NCBI RefSeq assembly: GCF_900163695.1
Contig: NZ_FUIC01000019.1
Coordinates: forward strand, 1 to 34,180
DNA from: Gulosibacter sp. 10
GTDB taxonomy: Bacteria; Actinomycetota; Actinomycetes; Actinomycetales; Microbacteriaceae
Direction: 5' to 3'
Length of the DNA stretch: 34,180 bases
The translations under genes were made by a program, and so were the position numbers. Position 1 is the first letter of the stretch; each line of letters begins with the position of its first letter. Below the pieces are notes generated by a model that was not told the origin of the DNA, did not search any database, and saw only the letters and a program-made list of their open reading frames with translations. This document shows positions 1 to 6,967 of this stretch, piece after piece.

Positions 1-2
1 TC

Positions 3-164
3 TGCTCGAAGCCGGCGGTTTCAGACCTCGACTACACCCTCGTTCGTGAAGAGCCTATTTGCCTCGGTGTCGGGAACGCGTTCGGGTGCGCGTTTATTTT
101 CATGTCGTATTTCGCGCTCGCGTTATGGGCGGGCGGTGATCTGGATGCGGGCGTGGACGCTTGA
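3..164 (+). CDS. C-terminal end of a possible upstream gene (partial)
   Basis: Frame 3 is open from the window edge to a TGA at 162-164 and has mostly G/C third positions, more like the confirmed genes than the competing frame 1 over the same bases. It would be the last 53 residues of a gene starting outside the window. The tail of the product has a hydrophobic stretch (FIFMSYFALALW), but I recognise no family. It would overlap the preferred start of the next gene by about 20 nt, which fits the overlapping style of this operon. The call rests on codon bias alone. Confidence 0.3.
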   Translation, partial: CSKPAVSDLDYTLVREEPICLGVGNAFGCAFIFMSYFALALWAGGDLDAGVDA

Positions 165-513
165 TCTGCGGTATCAGTCGCCGCCGCTGCGGGAGAACGA
201 CCGGAAACATTGGCGGGCGAAAGCACCGATAACCAGGGAGATTCGCGAAAGGGCGGCATGGCGAGCCCGTGCTGCGGGTATTCCGCGACTTTCGCGCTGC
301 CAGATTCATCTCGTGTGGTCGGTGACGGATAAACGCCGGCGGGATTCCGCGGCACCGAATCCGACATTGAAAGCCGCGATAGATGGGCTGGTGGATGCGG
401 GGGTGGTCGCGGATGACCATCACGGGATTGTCGTGCGGTCGTGGTGCGAGATCGAGCACGCCGCAGAGGCCGGCGTGGCGCTGGTGATTGAGGAGATAGG
501 AGAAGCGGCATGA
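145..513 (+). CDS. RusA-like Holliday junction resolvase
   Basis: About 122 residues from ATG 145 (GTG 136 is also possible; the frame is open to the window edge but its upstream codons look non-coding). Known RusA enzymes are small dimeric nucleases that cut four-way DNA junctions using clustered aspartates. Visible here is the family layout: a basic N-terminal half, then R-R-R-D67, N72, K76, D80 and the D90-D91 pair in the pattern D-x(4)-N-x3-K-x3-D-x(9)-DD. The first D-x-D-N box is looser than usual (D-S-A-A-P-N). The stop overlaps the next start (ATGA at 510-513). Position beside exonuclease and annealing genes fits a role in resolving recombination or replication intermediates. Confidence 0.75.
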   Translation: MRAWTLDLRYQSPPLRENDRKHWRAKAPITREIRERAAWRARAAGIPRLSRCQIHLVWSVTDKRRRDSAAPNPTLKAAIDGLVDAGVVADDHHGIVVRSWCEIEHAAEAGVALVIEEIGEAA

Positions 514-1394
514 GTTTGCAGGATCTACTGGCGCGCGCTGGCGCGTCGGATGAGGACCGGGAAGCGTGGCTTGCGGAGCGGCGCGAGGGCATCACGGCGA
601 CGGAGGTTGCGAAGCTCGCGAAGTCGCCCGCGTTCGAGGCGGAGCTTCGCCGCGTCAAGGCCGGGGAGGAAACGTTCTCGGGGAACCGTCATACGTCGTG
701 GGGCGTGGCGCGGGAGCCGGTGATCGCGGAGCATGCGCGTGGTTTCGGTCTTGAGCCGGAGCATCGAGTGTTCCACGCGCGGGAGGATTCCCGGCATCTC
801 GCGTCCCCGGATGCGCTCGGTGAGGATTTCGACGGGCGCTTGTTCATCGGGGAGTTCAAGACCTCGTCGCATGACCTCGACCCGTCCGGGGGCTACTACT
901 GGTCGACTACCTATGCGGATCAGATGCAGTGGCAGATGTACGTGACGGGTGCGGAGCGGTGTCTGCTGGTGTGGGAGCAGCATGACGGGCACTGGCCGGA
1001 GCCGTACGCGTTCCCGGTGCGGTCGTCGTGGGTTGAGCGGGACGAGCAGAGGATTCTCGAGCTGATCGAGCTCGCGGATCGGTTTCTCGAGGGCCCGGTG
1101 ATGGGTGTCGAGGCGTGGCAGGCGGAGTACCTGGACGCGAAGCAGTCACGCGAGGCTGCGCAGCAGCGCATGGACCAGGCGGCGGATGCGATCGCGGGCT
1201 TGTTCCCGGAGGGGGGTTCGGTGGAGTCCCCGCTGGGGAAAGTGACGGTGTCGATCCCGAAGCCCGGGACGCGGTTCGATGCGACGGCGTTCAAGGCCGC
1301 GCACCCGGATCTCCACCGGCAGTTTCAGAAGGCGACGAAGCCGGGCGGGCCGCGCGTGACGGTCACGCCTGTGAAGGAGGAAGACGATGAGTGA
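510..1394 (+). CDS. YqaJ-type phage recombination exonuclease
   Basis: 294 residues. YqaJ/lambda-exonuclease-like enzymes digest one strand of duplex DNA from an end to give 3' single strands for annealing. The PD-(D/E)xK signature is visible: a GITATE motif near residues 28-32, D101 in SPDALG, then E115-x-K117 in IGEFKTS, followed by a Gln-rich helix motif (DQMQWQMYVTG, residues 137-147) typical of the family. The C-terminal 90 residues are charged and helical and may serve partner contacts. It ends in ATGAGTGA, overlapping the ERF gene by 8 nt; the pair makes a classic exonuclease/annealase recombination system. Confidence 0.88.
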   Translation: MSLQDLLARAGASDEDREAWLAERREGITATEVAKLAKSPAFEAELRRVKAGEETFSGNRHTSWGVAREPVIAEHARGFGLEPEHRVFHAREDSRHLASPDALGEDFDGRLFIGEFKTSSHDLDPSGGYYWSTTYADQMQWQMYVTGAERCLLVWEQHDGHWPEPYAFPVRSSWVERDEQRILELIELADRFLEGPVMGVEAWQAEYLDAKQSREAAQQRMDQAADAIAGLFPEGGSVESPLGKVTVSIPKPGTRFDATAFKAAHPDLHRQFQKATKPGGPRVTVTPVKEEDDE

Positions 1395-1965
1395 GCACAA
1401 GACGCTTACGGCGGCGCTGGCTGCGTTCCAGGCGGATCTCCCCAAGGTGGGGAAGGGGTCGGTGAATCCGCACTACAAGAATCGCTATGCGGCGCTGGAA
1501 GATATCGTCTCGGTGGTGCTCCCCGCGCTGGGGAGGCAGGGGCTCGCGTGGGTCGCGGCGCCGACGATGCGCGACGGTGCGTTCGTGCTGCATTACGAGC
1601 TGCAGCACACCAGCGGCGAGAAGGTCGAGGGTGACTATCCGCTGGGTGGGGGGAACCCGCAGCAGCGGGGCTCGGAGATCACCTATGCCAGACGGTATGC
1701 GTTGTCGGCGGTGACGGGCATCGCCCCGGACGAGGACGACGACGGGAATGCTGCGGCGAAGCCGAAGCAGGAGTTGCCGAAGCCTCGCGTGCTGACTGGT
1801 GCGGAGTGGGCGGTGTGGGCGGAGAAGCTTGATGCCTGCTCGACTGCGGACGAGGTGCGTGCGGTCTGGCAGGAGGCGCAGAAAGCGGGTCTGCTCGCGG
1901 CGATCACGCCGTTGGAGGCGCCGGTGGGTGCGACGATTCAGCGTCGGGCTGGTGAGCTGCAGTGA
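1387..1965 (+). CDS. ERF-family single-strand annealing protein
   Basis: 192 residues. ERF proteins (prototype P22 Erf) form rings that anneal complementary single strands, replacing or aiding host RecA in phage recombination and circularisation. The N-terminus has the family layout, with HYKNRYAALEDI near residues 29-40, and the hallmark GSEITYARRYALSAVTGI box lies around residues 98-115, followed by acidic EDDDG. The C-terminal third, after the acidic linker, is less conserved and ends near a predicted helical region. It sits directly after the exonuclease gene and overlaps the following GTG start by 4 nt. Confidence 0.92.
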   Translation: MSEHKTLTAALAAFQADLPKVGKGSVNPHYKNRYAALEDIVSVVLPALGRQGLAWVAAPTMRDGAFVLHYELQHTSGEKVEGDYPLGGGNPQQRGSEITYARRYALSAVTGIAPDEDDDGNAAAKPKQELPKPRVLTGAEWAVWAEKLDACSTADEVRAVWQEAQKAGLLAAITPLEAPVGATIQRRAGELQ

Positions 1966-2363
1966 CGGCGCAGGCGAGGTTGAACGGCACGCTGGTTGAG
2001 TGGGATTCTGCGGCCGCGGCGTTTGAGCAGGCGGTGCGTGAGGCGGCTCAGGCGAAGGTCGCGTGGGAACGCTACGCGGCACGCAAACGCATTCTCCTGA
2101 AGGCGGAGGCTGCCGGGGAGGGCGAGAAGCTCACTGTCCCGGACCTGAACGCGCGCATTCTCGCGGATGACGAGGACGGCTTGTACGAGGCGGCGGAGGT
2201 GTCTGACGCGCTCGTGACGGGCCTGCGGAAGCGCCTGGACCTGTTCGCGGCGCAGGCTGACGCGTGCCGTTCGGAGATCGCTTCGGAGCGTCGCCGGCAG
2301 GAGGCGTGGGAGTCGTCGCCGTCGGTGCCGTCTGCTCGTGATGTGCCGGGGGGATTCCGGTGA
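1962..2363 (+). CDS. Hypothetical helical protein of the recombination operon
   Basis: 133 residues from GTG 1962, which overlaps the ERF stop (GTGA). The sequence is rich in Ala, Glu and Arg with heptad-like spacing over residues 12-115, suggesting a mostly alpha-helical, perhaps coiled-coil protein. It has no cysteines beyond one, no transmembrane segment and no motif I recognise. Such small helical proteins often follow the annealase in actinophage operons; a role as recombination or SSB partner is only a guess. The end overlaps the next gene by 4 nt. Confidence 0.75.
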   Translation: MTAQARLNGTLVEWDSAAAAFEQAVREAAQAKVAWERYAARKRILLKAEAAGEGEKLTVPDLNARILADDEDGLYEAAEVSDALVTGLRKRLDLFAAQADACRSEIASERRRQEAWESSPSVPSARDVPGGFR

Positions 2364-2743
2364 GGGTGTGTCCGCCGGAGCATAGGCACGGGGAGACGTC
2401 GACGTGCTATGGGCATCACCGCTGCCGGTGCCGGCCGTGCGTCGAGGGGCAGGCTGAGCGTCAGCGGTCCCGTCGCGCGAGCCTGGGCCGGTGCCCTGAC
2501 GGTCATGCTCACGGTCGCACGGCTACCTGCTATCAGGCGCACGCTTGCCGGTGCGTGGACTGCCGGGCCGCTGACGCGGCGCGTAGAGGCGAGCGGCGTG
2601 CGGAGAAGGCCGGGTATGTGCGGGCGTCGGTGACGCGCTGTCAGATCTGCCTCGGTCCTCTCGGTGACCGCCCGGAGGGGTGGAACTGCGCGGGGTGTGT
2701 GGCGGAGTGCCTGCGGCTGTGGCGTGAGGGGGTAGCGGCATGA
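2360..2743 (+). CDS. Cys/His-rich protein with two tandem zinc-binding-like repeats
   Basis: 127 residues from GTG 2360. Residues 4-27 and 45-68 are two copies of one 24-residue module with identical spacing of C, H, H, G, C-Y, H, C-x-C and C (C4/C45, H8/H49, H10/H51, C16/C57, H20/H61, C22/C63, C24/C65, C27/C68). A third Cys cluster (CQIC then CAGC) follows near residues 93-112. The pattern strongly suggests metal-binding domains, probably zinc. Linkers are Arg-rich, which fits nucleic acid contact. The specific function is unknown. It sits between recombination genes and an HNH nuclease, with 4-nt overlaps on both sides. Confidence 0.8.
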   Translation: MRVCPPEHRHGETSTCYGHHRCRCRPCVEGQAERQRSRRASLGRCPDGHAHGRTATCYQAHACRCVDCRAADAARRGERRAEKAGYVRASVTRCQICLGPLGDRPEGWNCAGCVAECLRLWREGVAA

Positions 2744-3087
2744 TCCCGAAGCGTGTCCGCGCGATCGTCGAGGCACGGTCTGGCGGGGTGTGCGAGGGGT
2801 GCAGGGCCGCCCCTGCGAGCGAGATGCACCATCGCAAGTTCCGGTCCCGTGGGGGCCGGGATGAGGTCGTGAACATCCTCCACCTGTGCGGGTGGGGGAA
2901 CCATTCGGGCTGTCATGGCGTTGCGCATTCCGGGGCGCGTGGCGCGGATCTTGGGTGGGCGTTGCCGTCTGGTAGCAACCCTGAGCGGCAGCCGGCGAAC
3001 GCCGCGTTCTACGACCTCACGGGGCATGCCTGGTGGCTGCTGCCGGATGGGGGCGTGGAGGAGGCGTTCACGGACCCCGGATTCTAG
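2740..3087 (+). CDS. HNH endonuclease
   Basis: 115 residues. HNH nucleases cleave DNA with a beta-beta-alpha metal fold. Visible elements are a structural zinc pair C18-x2-C21, the H30-H31 catalytic motif in EMHHRKFRSRGG, N45 in VVNILHLC, and C50/C58-H59 with H63 closing the fold. The short C-terminal tail is not typical of any fusion. It lies within the replication operon, so it may act in recombination or be a free-standing homing-type nuclease. A separate HNH gene near the terminase is the likelier packaging partner. Confidence 0.85.
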   Translation: MIPKRVRAIVEARSGGVCEGCRAAPASEMHHRKFRSRGGRDEVVNILHLCGWGNHSGCHGVAHSGARGADLGWALPSGSNPERQPANAAFYDLTGHAWWLLPDGGVEEAFTDPGF

Positions 3088-3101
3088 GAGGGAGGTAGTC
3101 G

Positions 3102-3950
3102 GTGAGGATCAGAAGCATTAAGCCTGAGTTTTGGCGGTCGCCGGATGTGTCGGGGCTTGAGATCGAGGATCGGCTGCTGTTTATCGGCTTGTGGTCGTAT
3201 GTGGACGACAACGGGGTCGGGGTGGATGAGGCAGCGTTTATCGCCGCCGACTTGTTCGCTCATGACCTTTCAGTGAGTCCTCATGACACGCTCAATCGTG
3301 TTTCAGGAGGGCTCAATCGCTTGTTTTCGGCGGGGTTGATCGGCCGGTATGAGGTGGATGGGCGCGGGTTTTTGCATGTCACGAATTGGTCGCGTCATCA
3401 GAAGATCAACCGCCCTTCCCCTGGCCGTTATCCGTTGCCTGATCAGGGGATTCTCCGCCCCGCTCCTGATGCTCAAGTGCTGCTCAGTGATAGCTCAGTG
3501 AGTACTCACTTCCCGGAACAGGGGAACAGGGGAACAGGGGAACAGGGGAACAGGGGAACAGAGGAACAGTCTCTTCGTCGATCAGAGATCGCCGGACTCT
3601 TCGAGGAGGCGTGGAAGCACTGGCCGAAGAAGGTTGAGAAGAAACCCGCGCTCGAGAAGTTCGCCCGGCTCGCCAAGCAGCACGACCCCGAATGGCTCGC
3701 TGGCGAGATCTCGAAGTTCGGAGACGCCTACGCCGCGACCACGGACAAGCGATTCACCCCCGGGCTGCTCGTGTGGCTGAACCGCGAGCGGTGGACGGAT
3801 GAGCTCCCACAGTCGAGGTCGAGCACGTGGGTGGACCCGGAGCGATTAGCGATTCAGCAGTTGGAGGAGATGGAGCATGGAAATTTCGGAGGCGGCGAAG
3901 CTGGTGAAGTTCGCCCGTACGGCGATGCTGCAGCGATCGAAAGCTGCTGA
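3102..3950 (+). CDS. Replication initiator / DnaD-like helix-turn-helix protein
   Basis: 282 residues from GTG 3102, preceded by a strong Shine-Dalgarno (AGGAGGGAGG, 3087-3096). The N-terminus (RIRSIKPEFWRS, then RLLFIGLWSYVDDNG) is typical of phage replication-initiator proteins with a winged-helix domain (about residues 1-105). A low-complexity linker of E-Q-G-N-R-G-T-G repeats (about 138-157) is followed by a C-terminal domain with FEEAWKHWPKK and FTPGLLVWLNRERW, typical of helicase-loading partners. The linker is encoded by direct repeats that look like an origin, as in lambda O, where the origin lies inside the initiator gene. It overlaps the next gene by 74 nt. Confidence 0.8.
   Translation: MRIRSIKPEFWRSPDVSGLEIEDRLLFIGLWSYVDDNGVGVDEAAFIAADLFAHDLSVSPHDTLNRVSGGLNRLFSAGLIGRYEVDGRGFLHVTNWSRHQKINRPSPGRYPLPDQGILRPAPDAQVLLSDSSVSTHFPEQGNRGTGEQGNRGTEEQSLRRSEIAGLFEEAWKHWPKKVEKKPALEKFARLAKQHDPEWLAGEISKFGDAYAATTDKRFTPGLLVWLNRERWTDELPQSRSSTWVDPERLAIQQLEEMEHGNFGGGEAGEVRPYGDAAAIESC
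3259..3319 (+). repeat. Helically phased CTCA boxes, first cluster
   Basis: Inside the initiator gene, CTCATGAC occurs at 3259 and 3280, and CTCAATCG at 3291 and 3312. Box spacings are 21, 11 and 21 bp, whole turns of the helix, so all boxes face the same side. They may be an upstream set of initiator-binding sites related to the second cluster at 3471. Confidence 0.45.
3471..3514 (+). repeat. Four tandem 11-bp iteron-like repeats
   Basis: Four imperfect 11-mers run without a gap (GCTCAAGTGCT, GCTCAGTGATA, GCTCAGTGAGT, ACTCACTTCCC), placing CTCA at 3472, 3483, 3494 and 3505. The third and fourth form a perfect 14-bp palindrome AGTGAGTACTCACT at 3497-3510. An 11-bp unit does not keep reading frame, so the periodicity is a DNA-level signal. 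It is a candidate binding array for the initiator encoded by the same gene. Confidence 0.6.
3515..3570 (+). repeat. Seven tandem 8-bp repeats (GGAACAGG)
   Basis: Five perfect and two final imperfect copies (ending in GA and GT) follow directly on the 11-bp repeats. Three units equal 24 bp, so the protein shows an 8-residue EQGNRGTG repeat. Possible roles are origin iterons, an unwinding or spacer element, or an expandable slippage tract in a flexible linker. Confidence 0.8.
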
Positions 3951-4320
3951 CCAGTCGTCGGCGGAGTATCAGGCGCAGGCGCTGCGGGATGAGGCGACGA
4001 CGTGGGCGGTGCTTCTGGACGGGGTGCCGTTTGAGGAGGCGCAGGCCGCTTTGGTGCGAGTGGTCCGAGGATGGACGTCGGACAAGTTCGGCCTTCCGAA
4101 GCCGGGGGATGTTCTCGCGGAGGTGGAGCAGGGGCGTCGGGCTCGGGCGAGGGTCGCGTGGGCCGAGAGGGAACTCGCGGACGCTCGGGCCGATGATTCG
4201 CTCTTGGACGAGCGGCGGTTCTGGCTGGGCATGTCGCGTCGCGACGACGTGAGCGTGTTTGTCCGCGAGCATGCTCAGCGGAGGCTCGCGAGCCTCGACG
4301 TCCGGGGGGTGGAGTCGTGA
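3877..4320 (+). CDS. Putative helicase-loader-like replication protein
   Basis: 147 residues from ATG 3877 (SD GGAGGAGA just upstream), starting inside the initiator gene. The middle part (WAVLLDGVPFEEAQAAL then PKPGDVLAEV, residues about 45-85) resembles the small helicase loader/inhibitor proteins of phages (G39P-like), in which a helix pair packs on the replicative helicase and a Pro-rich turn follows. The C-terminal half is charged and helical. Placement immediately after the initiator supports a loading role. No replicative helicase gene is visible in the window, so a host helicase would be the partner. The family assignment is tentative. Confidence 0.5.
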   Translation: MEISEAAKLVKFARTAMLQRSKAADQSSAEYQAQALRDEATTWAVLLDGVPFEEAQAALVRVVRGWTSDKFGLPKPGDVLAEVEQGRRARARVAWAERELADARADDSLLDERRFWLGMSRRDDVSVFVREHAQRRLASLDVRGVES

Positions 4321-5009
4321 GGCCGCTCATGCTGGATCTTTTCTGCGGGCAGGGCGGCGCGGCCGCGGGGTATGCGGATGCCGGTTTTGACGTCATCGGC
4401 GTAGACATCGAGGATCAGCCTCGGTACCCGTACGACGTGATCGTTGGCGACGCGCTCGAGCTGCTTCGGCAGCTCCTCGACCGCCGTGCGCATCCCGTGA
4501 TCGGGTACGCGCTCTCGGATTTCGACGCGATCCACGCGTCTCCGCCGTGTCAGGGCTACTCGACGGTCACCCCTGACCGGTCGAAGCACTCTCGGATGAT
4601 CCCGGCCGTGCGGGGCTTGCTCGAGGCGACGGGGTTGCCGTATGTGATCGAGAACGTCGAGGGCGCGCGGGCCGAGATGCGTGATCCGGTGAGGCTGTGC
4701 GGGTCGTCCTTCGGGCTGTCCGTGCGACGGCACCGGCTTTTCGAGTCGAGCGTGCCGATCGAGGCGCTGCCGTGCGACCACGCCGGCCAGGGGACGCCCG
4801 TGGGGGTGTACGGCGCGCTCCGGTCCCGGCACTGGTCCCGCCCGGACGGCACCTCACGAGGCCGGAAAGCCACCTCGGTGGAGGAGGCGCGGGACGCGAT
4901 GGGCATGCAGTGGGCCGACTGGCATGGCTGTACGCAGGCGGTCCCTCCTGCGTATACGGAGCACATCGGCCGGGCGCTGATGGCGCACCTCGAGGGGGTG
5001 CCTGCATGA
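4317..5009 (+). CDS. C5-cytosine DNA methyltransferase
   Basis: 230 residues from GTG 4317. C5 methyltransferases transfer a methyl group from S-adenosylmethionine to cytosine. Motif I (LDLFCGQGGAAAGY, residues 6-19) binds the cofactor; motif IV SPPCQGYS holds the catalytic C78; motif VI ENVEGA is at 112-117; motif VIII RRHRLFES at 137-144; and a short motif IX/X-like end PAYTEHIGRAL lies at 211-221. It is much shorter than cellular enzymes (usually over 300 residues), leaving only about 50 residues for target recognition. No cognate restriction gene is adjacent, so it is an orphan phage enzyme, probably protecting phage DNA from host restriction. Confidence 0.9.
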   Translation: MRPLMLDLFCGQGGAAAGYADAGFDVIGVDIEDQPRYPYDVIVGDALELLRQLLDRRAHPVIGYALSDFDAIHASPPCQGYSTVTPDRSKHSRMIPAVRGLLEATGLPYVIENVEGARAEMRDPVRLCGSSFGLSVRRHRLFESSVPIEALPCDHAGQGTPVGVYGALRSRHWSRPDGTSRGRKATSVEEARDAMGMQWADWHGCTQAVPPAYTEHIGRALMAHLEGVPA

Positions 5010-5191
5010 GTGTGGTGCTGCCTCCGCCGCGTGCCGCGGATGGCACGTGGGCGCATGACGTGGACGCGCTCGTTCAGGCGTTGTACACGAAGCCGTGGCT
5101 GCCGATGAGCGCAGCCGCGGCGCTGTTCCCTCGTATCCCTGCGGGGGTGTTGGAGCACATCTATCAAGAACGACGAAGGAGAAAACACTAA
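5006..5191 (+). CDS. Small hypothetical protein upstream of SSB
   Basis: 61 residues from ATG 5006, overlapping the methyltransferase stop (ATGA) and ending in TAATG, which is shared with the SSB start. Translational coupling on both sides argues that it is real. The product is soluble, with a basic tail (ERRRRKH) and a central Ala/Leu helix. The segment [23 protein letters not shown] could be a small helix-turn-helix, but I recognise no family. Confidence 0.65.
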   Translation: MSVVLPPPRAADGTWAHDVDALVQALYTKPWLPMSAAAALFPRIPAGVLEHIYQERRRRKH

Positions 5192-5676
5192 TGGCTAACG
5201 AAACGACTATCACCGTGGTGGGGAACCTCACCGCGGACCCGGAACTCAGGTACACGCAGAACGGCACGGCCGTCGCGAACGGCACCGTCGCCTCGACACC
5301 GCGGCAGTTCGATCGGCAGTCGGGCGAGTGGAAGGACGGCGACCCGCTGTATCTGCGCTGGTCGGTGTGGCGGGAGTACGCGGAGCATGTGGCGGCGTCG
5401 CTGTCGAAGGGCGCTCGCGTGATCGTGCAGGGGCGGCTCAAGCAGCGGTCGTACGAGACGAAGGAGGGTGAGAAGCGCACCGTCTTCGAGCTCGAGGTGG
5501 ACGAGATTGGTCCCGCGCTTCGGTACGCGACGGCACAGGTGTCCCGTGCGGAGCGCTCACAGCCCGCTGGGGGCGCGCAAACGTCGTCCTGGTCCCCCAG
5601 TGAGGGGCGGGGTGGTTTCGGCCCAGGAGAGGCCACACAGCAGGCCCAGGGATGGAGTGAAGAGCCACCTTTCTAG
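5191..5676 (+). CDS. ssb: Single-stranded DNA-binding protein
   Basis: 161 residues from ATG 5191 with SD GAAGGAG at 5174-5180; the longer frame upstream is discarded because it overlaps the coupled upstream gene. SSB coats single-stranded DNA during replication and recombination. The OB fold spans about residues 1-108, with [17 protein letters not shown] at the start, [18 protein letters not shown] and the [17 protein letters not shown] strand. A Gly/Ser/Gln linker leads to an acidic-aromatic tip SEEPPF, the usual partner-binding tail. It closes the replication operon and is followed by an intrinsic terminator. Confidence 0.95.
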   Translation: MANETTITVVGNLTADPELRYTQNGTAVANGTVASTPRQFDRQSGEWKDGDPLYLRWSVWREYAEHVAASLSKGARVIVQGRLKQRSYETKEGEKRTVFELEVDEIGPALRYATAQVSRAERSQPAGGAQTSSWSPSEGRGGFGPGEATQQAQGWSEEPPF

Positions 5677-5701
5677 GCCTTCACCCCCAAGTATTTAGCC
5701 T

Positions 5702-5726
5702 CCGCCTTCAGGGTGGCGGCTTTTTT
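5702..5726 (+). terminator. Intrinsic terminator after ssb
   Basis: Stem CCGCC (5702-5706) and GGCGG (5715-5719) with an 8-nt loop is followed by C and six T. It separates the replication operon from the accessory genes; since only 30 bases remain before the next start, the downstream genes depend on read-through or on a promoter inside ssb. Confidence 0.75.
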
Positions 5727-5755
5727 GATGGCCGTATGGCCGGAAAGGAGCCCTG

Positions 5756-5947
5756 ATGGGCCTCCCGATTCAAGTGCATGTCCCGGACGTGTCCGCACGT
5801 CCTCAACCTCGGAAGCGGTGTTGCGCTCGGTGTACGCGCATGCCGTTCAACTCGACCTGCGGCCGCCCTGGCTGCGGCTGCCACACCCCAAAGTTACCCA
5901 AAACTTTGGGGCTCGACGGAGATGACAAGGAGACGACCAATGACTGA
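5756..5947 (+). CDS. Small Cys-rich (zinc-knuckle-like) protein
   Basis: 63 residues from ATG 5756, chosen for the good SD AAAGGAG at 5744-5750. Cysteines are spaced C-C-x2-C, then C-x4-C-x-C-H (around residues 22-43), consistent with one small metal-binding module. The product is basic at the N-terminal side and acidic at the very end. No family recognised. The last part of the gene carries a perfect inverted repeat (5886-5911), and the stop overlaps the next start by 8 nt. Confidence 0.6.
   Translation: MGLPIQVHVPDVSARPQPRKRCCARCTRMPFNSTCGRPGCGCHTPKLPKTLGLDGDDKETTND
5886..5911. promoter_or_regulatory. Perfect 10-bp dyad, possible operator or RNA hairpin
   Basis: CCCCAAAGTT (5886-5895) and AACTTTGGGG (5902-5911) are exact inverted repeats around the 6-nt centre ACCCAA. 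There is no T-run, so it is not an intrinsic terminator. It lies 29 nt before the next start codon, within the coding end of the upstream small gene. Confidence 0.5.
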
Positions 5948-6314
5948 GCCGAAGAAGTACCGAAAGAGGCCGGTGACGATCGAGGCGATGCGCCTCCCGG
6001 AGCGGTACCCGGAGGGCGTGGATCCGTCGAGCGATGGGTACGCGCGGAACCTGCAGGCGGCTCGAGTCTATGGCTGGGTTGCGGAGCACATCGGCACGGT
6101 CTCGCCTCCGTGTGATGACGAGCCGGGAAATGGCGCGGACTCGGGCGTGACGATCGATCCCGCGGATGGGTGTCTGGTGATCCGCACGCTCGAGGGCGAC
6201 ATGAAGGCGGAGCTGGGCGATTGGATCATCCGGGGCGTGCAGGGCGAGTTCTACCCGATCAAAGAGTCGATCTTCATGGAGACTTACGAGGAGGTGAGCG
6301 ACGATGGGCAGTGA
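5940..6314 (+). CDS. Conserved phage hypothetical protein (GDWIIRGVQGEFYP type)
   Basis: 124 residues from ATG 5940. The beginning (YRKRPVTIEAMRLP) and end (GDWIIRGVQGEFYPIKESIF) match a common uncharacterised phage family found in early or accessory regions of many siphoviruses; the function is unknown. A middle stretch with CDDEPGNGADSG may be a variable insertion. Predicted to be a small soluble alpha/beta protein. It overlaps the next gene by 11 nt. Confidence 0.8.
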   Translation: MTEPKKYRKRPVTIEAMRLPERYPEGVDPSSDGYARNLQAARVYGWVAEHIGTVSPPCDDEPGNGADSGVTIDPADGCLVIRTLEGDMKAELGDWIIRGVQGEFYPIKESIFMETYEEVSDDGQ

Positions 6315-6639
6315 GCTTCGAGATGCGATAGTTGGAGCAGTATCAGGGGGGACGATTAGCGTCCCTGGCGGGTACGGGGCTCTCGCACACGACGACGCCG
6401 AGAACATCGCCGATGCCGTGCTCGCGGCGCTCGCGGCCCCGCCCGAGAGCGTGGTCGAGGCGGCTGCTCGTCGTGTCGATCCTGCTGCATGGGACGAGTC
6501 CCTGTGGCAGTGCGGAGGTCTTCGGGGCGTGATGCCTGACAGTGAGGGCGCGAATGCTGCCCGGGAGGAGGCCCGAGGCATCGCGGAGACGGTGCTCGCG
6601 GCGCTCGCGGGAGGTGAGGTTGATGTATCTGCTTCGTGA
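6304..6639 (+). CDS. Hypothetical accessory protein
   Basis: 111 residues from ATG 6304. Two Ala-rich segments (AENIADAVLAALA near residues 32-44 and ARGIAETVLAALA near 91-103) repeat the same helix-like pattern, suggesting an internal duplication or two similar helices. The segment PPESVVEAAARRVDPAAWDE between them resembles helical parts of other actinophage early proteins. No known function. Overlaps both neighbours, so it belongs to the same transcript. Confidence 0.65.
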   Translation: MGSELRDAIVGAVSGGTISVPGGYGALAHDDAENIADAVLAALAAPPESVVEAAARRVDPAAWDESLWQCGGLRGVMPDSEGANAAREEARGIAETVLAALAGGEVDVSAS

Positions 6640-6967
6640 TCTGGATAACCGCGGGCCGGACGGGGAGCCGTTCGAGGCCCGGGCTCGGGCGCTGAGCGAG
6701 TTCGTCGGCTACGTGGATGGGCCGCTGCGATCCGATGTGCGGTCGCCGGAGGGGATCGCGGCGGTGGACGCCGCGATTGCAGCGTTGCGTGGCGGCATGT
6801 TCGCCGTGGCCGACATGCAGCTTCGTGCGGTGGGCGTGTACCTGAGCGAGACGGATGAGGTGCTCGAGCAGGAGATGCGGGAACGCCTCGAGCAGATGGG
6901 TGTCGATGAGGAGTCGGCGGAGATCTTGGCCGCTGAGGCTGGCGAGGGAGGTGCTTTCGATGTCTGA
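6623..6967 (+). CDS. Hypothetical acidic accessory protein
   Basis: 114 residues from ATG 6623, preceded by GAGGTGAGG; a longer frame from 6542 is discarded because it overlaps the previous gene heavily. The product is strongly acidic, with a C-terminal helix rich in Glu (ETDEVLEQEMRERLEQMGVDEESAEILAAE region, about residues 79-107). No motif recognised. It ends 8 nt into the next gene. Confidence 0.6.
   Translation: MYLLRDLDNRGPDGEPFEARARALSEFVGYVDGPLRSDVRSPEGIAAVDAAIAALRGGMFAVADMQLRAVGVYLSETDEVLEQEMRERLEQMGVDEESAEILAAEAGEGGAFDV

Noticed and set aside
3471-3570. Repeat array considered as CRISPR
   Set aside because: Units of 8 and 11 bp without spacers lie inside a coding gene; no cas genes.
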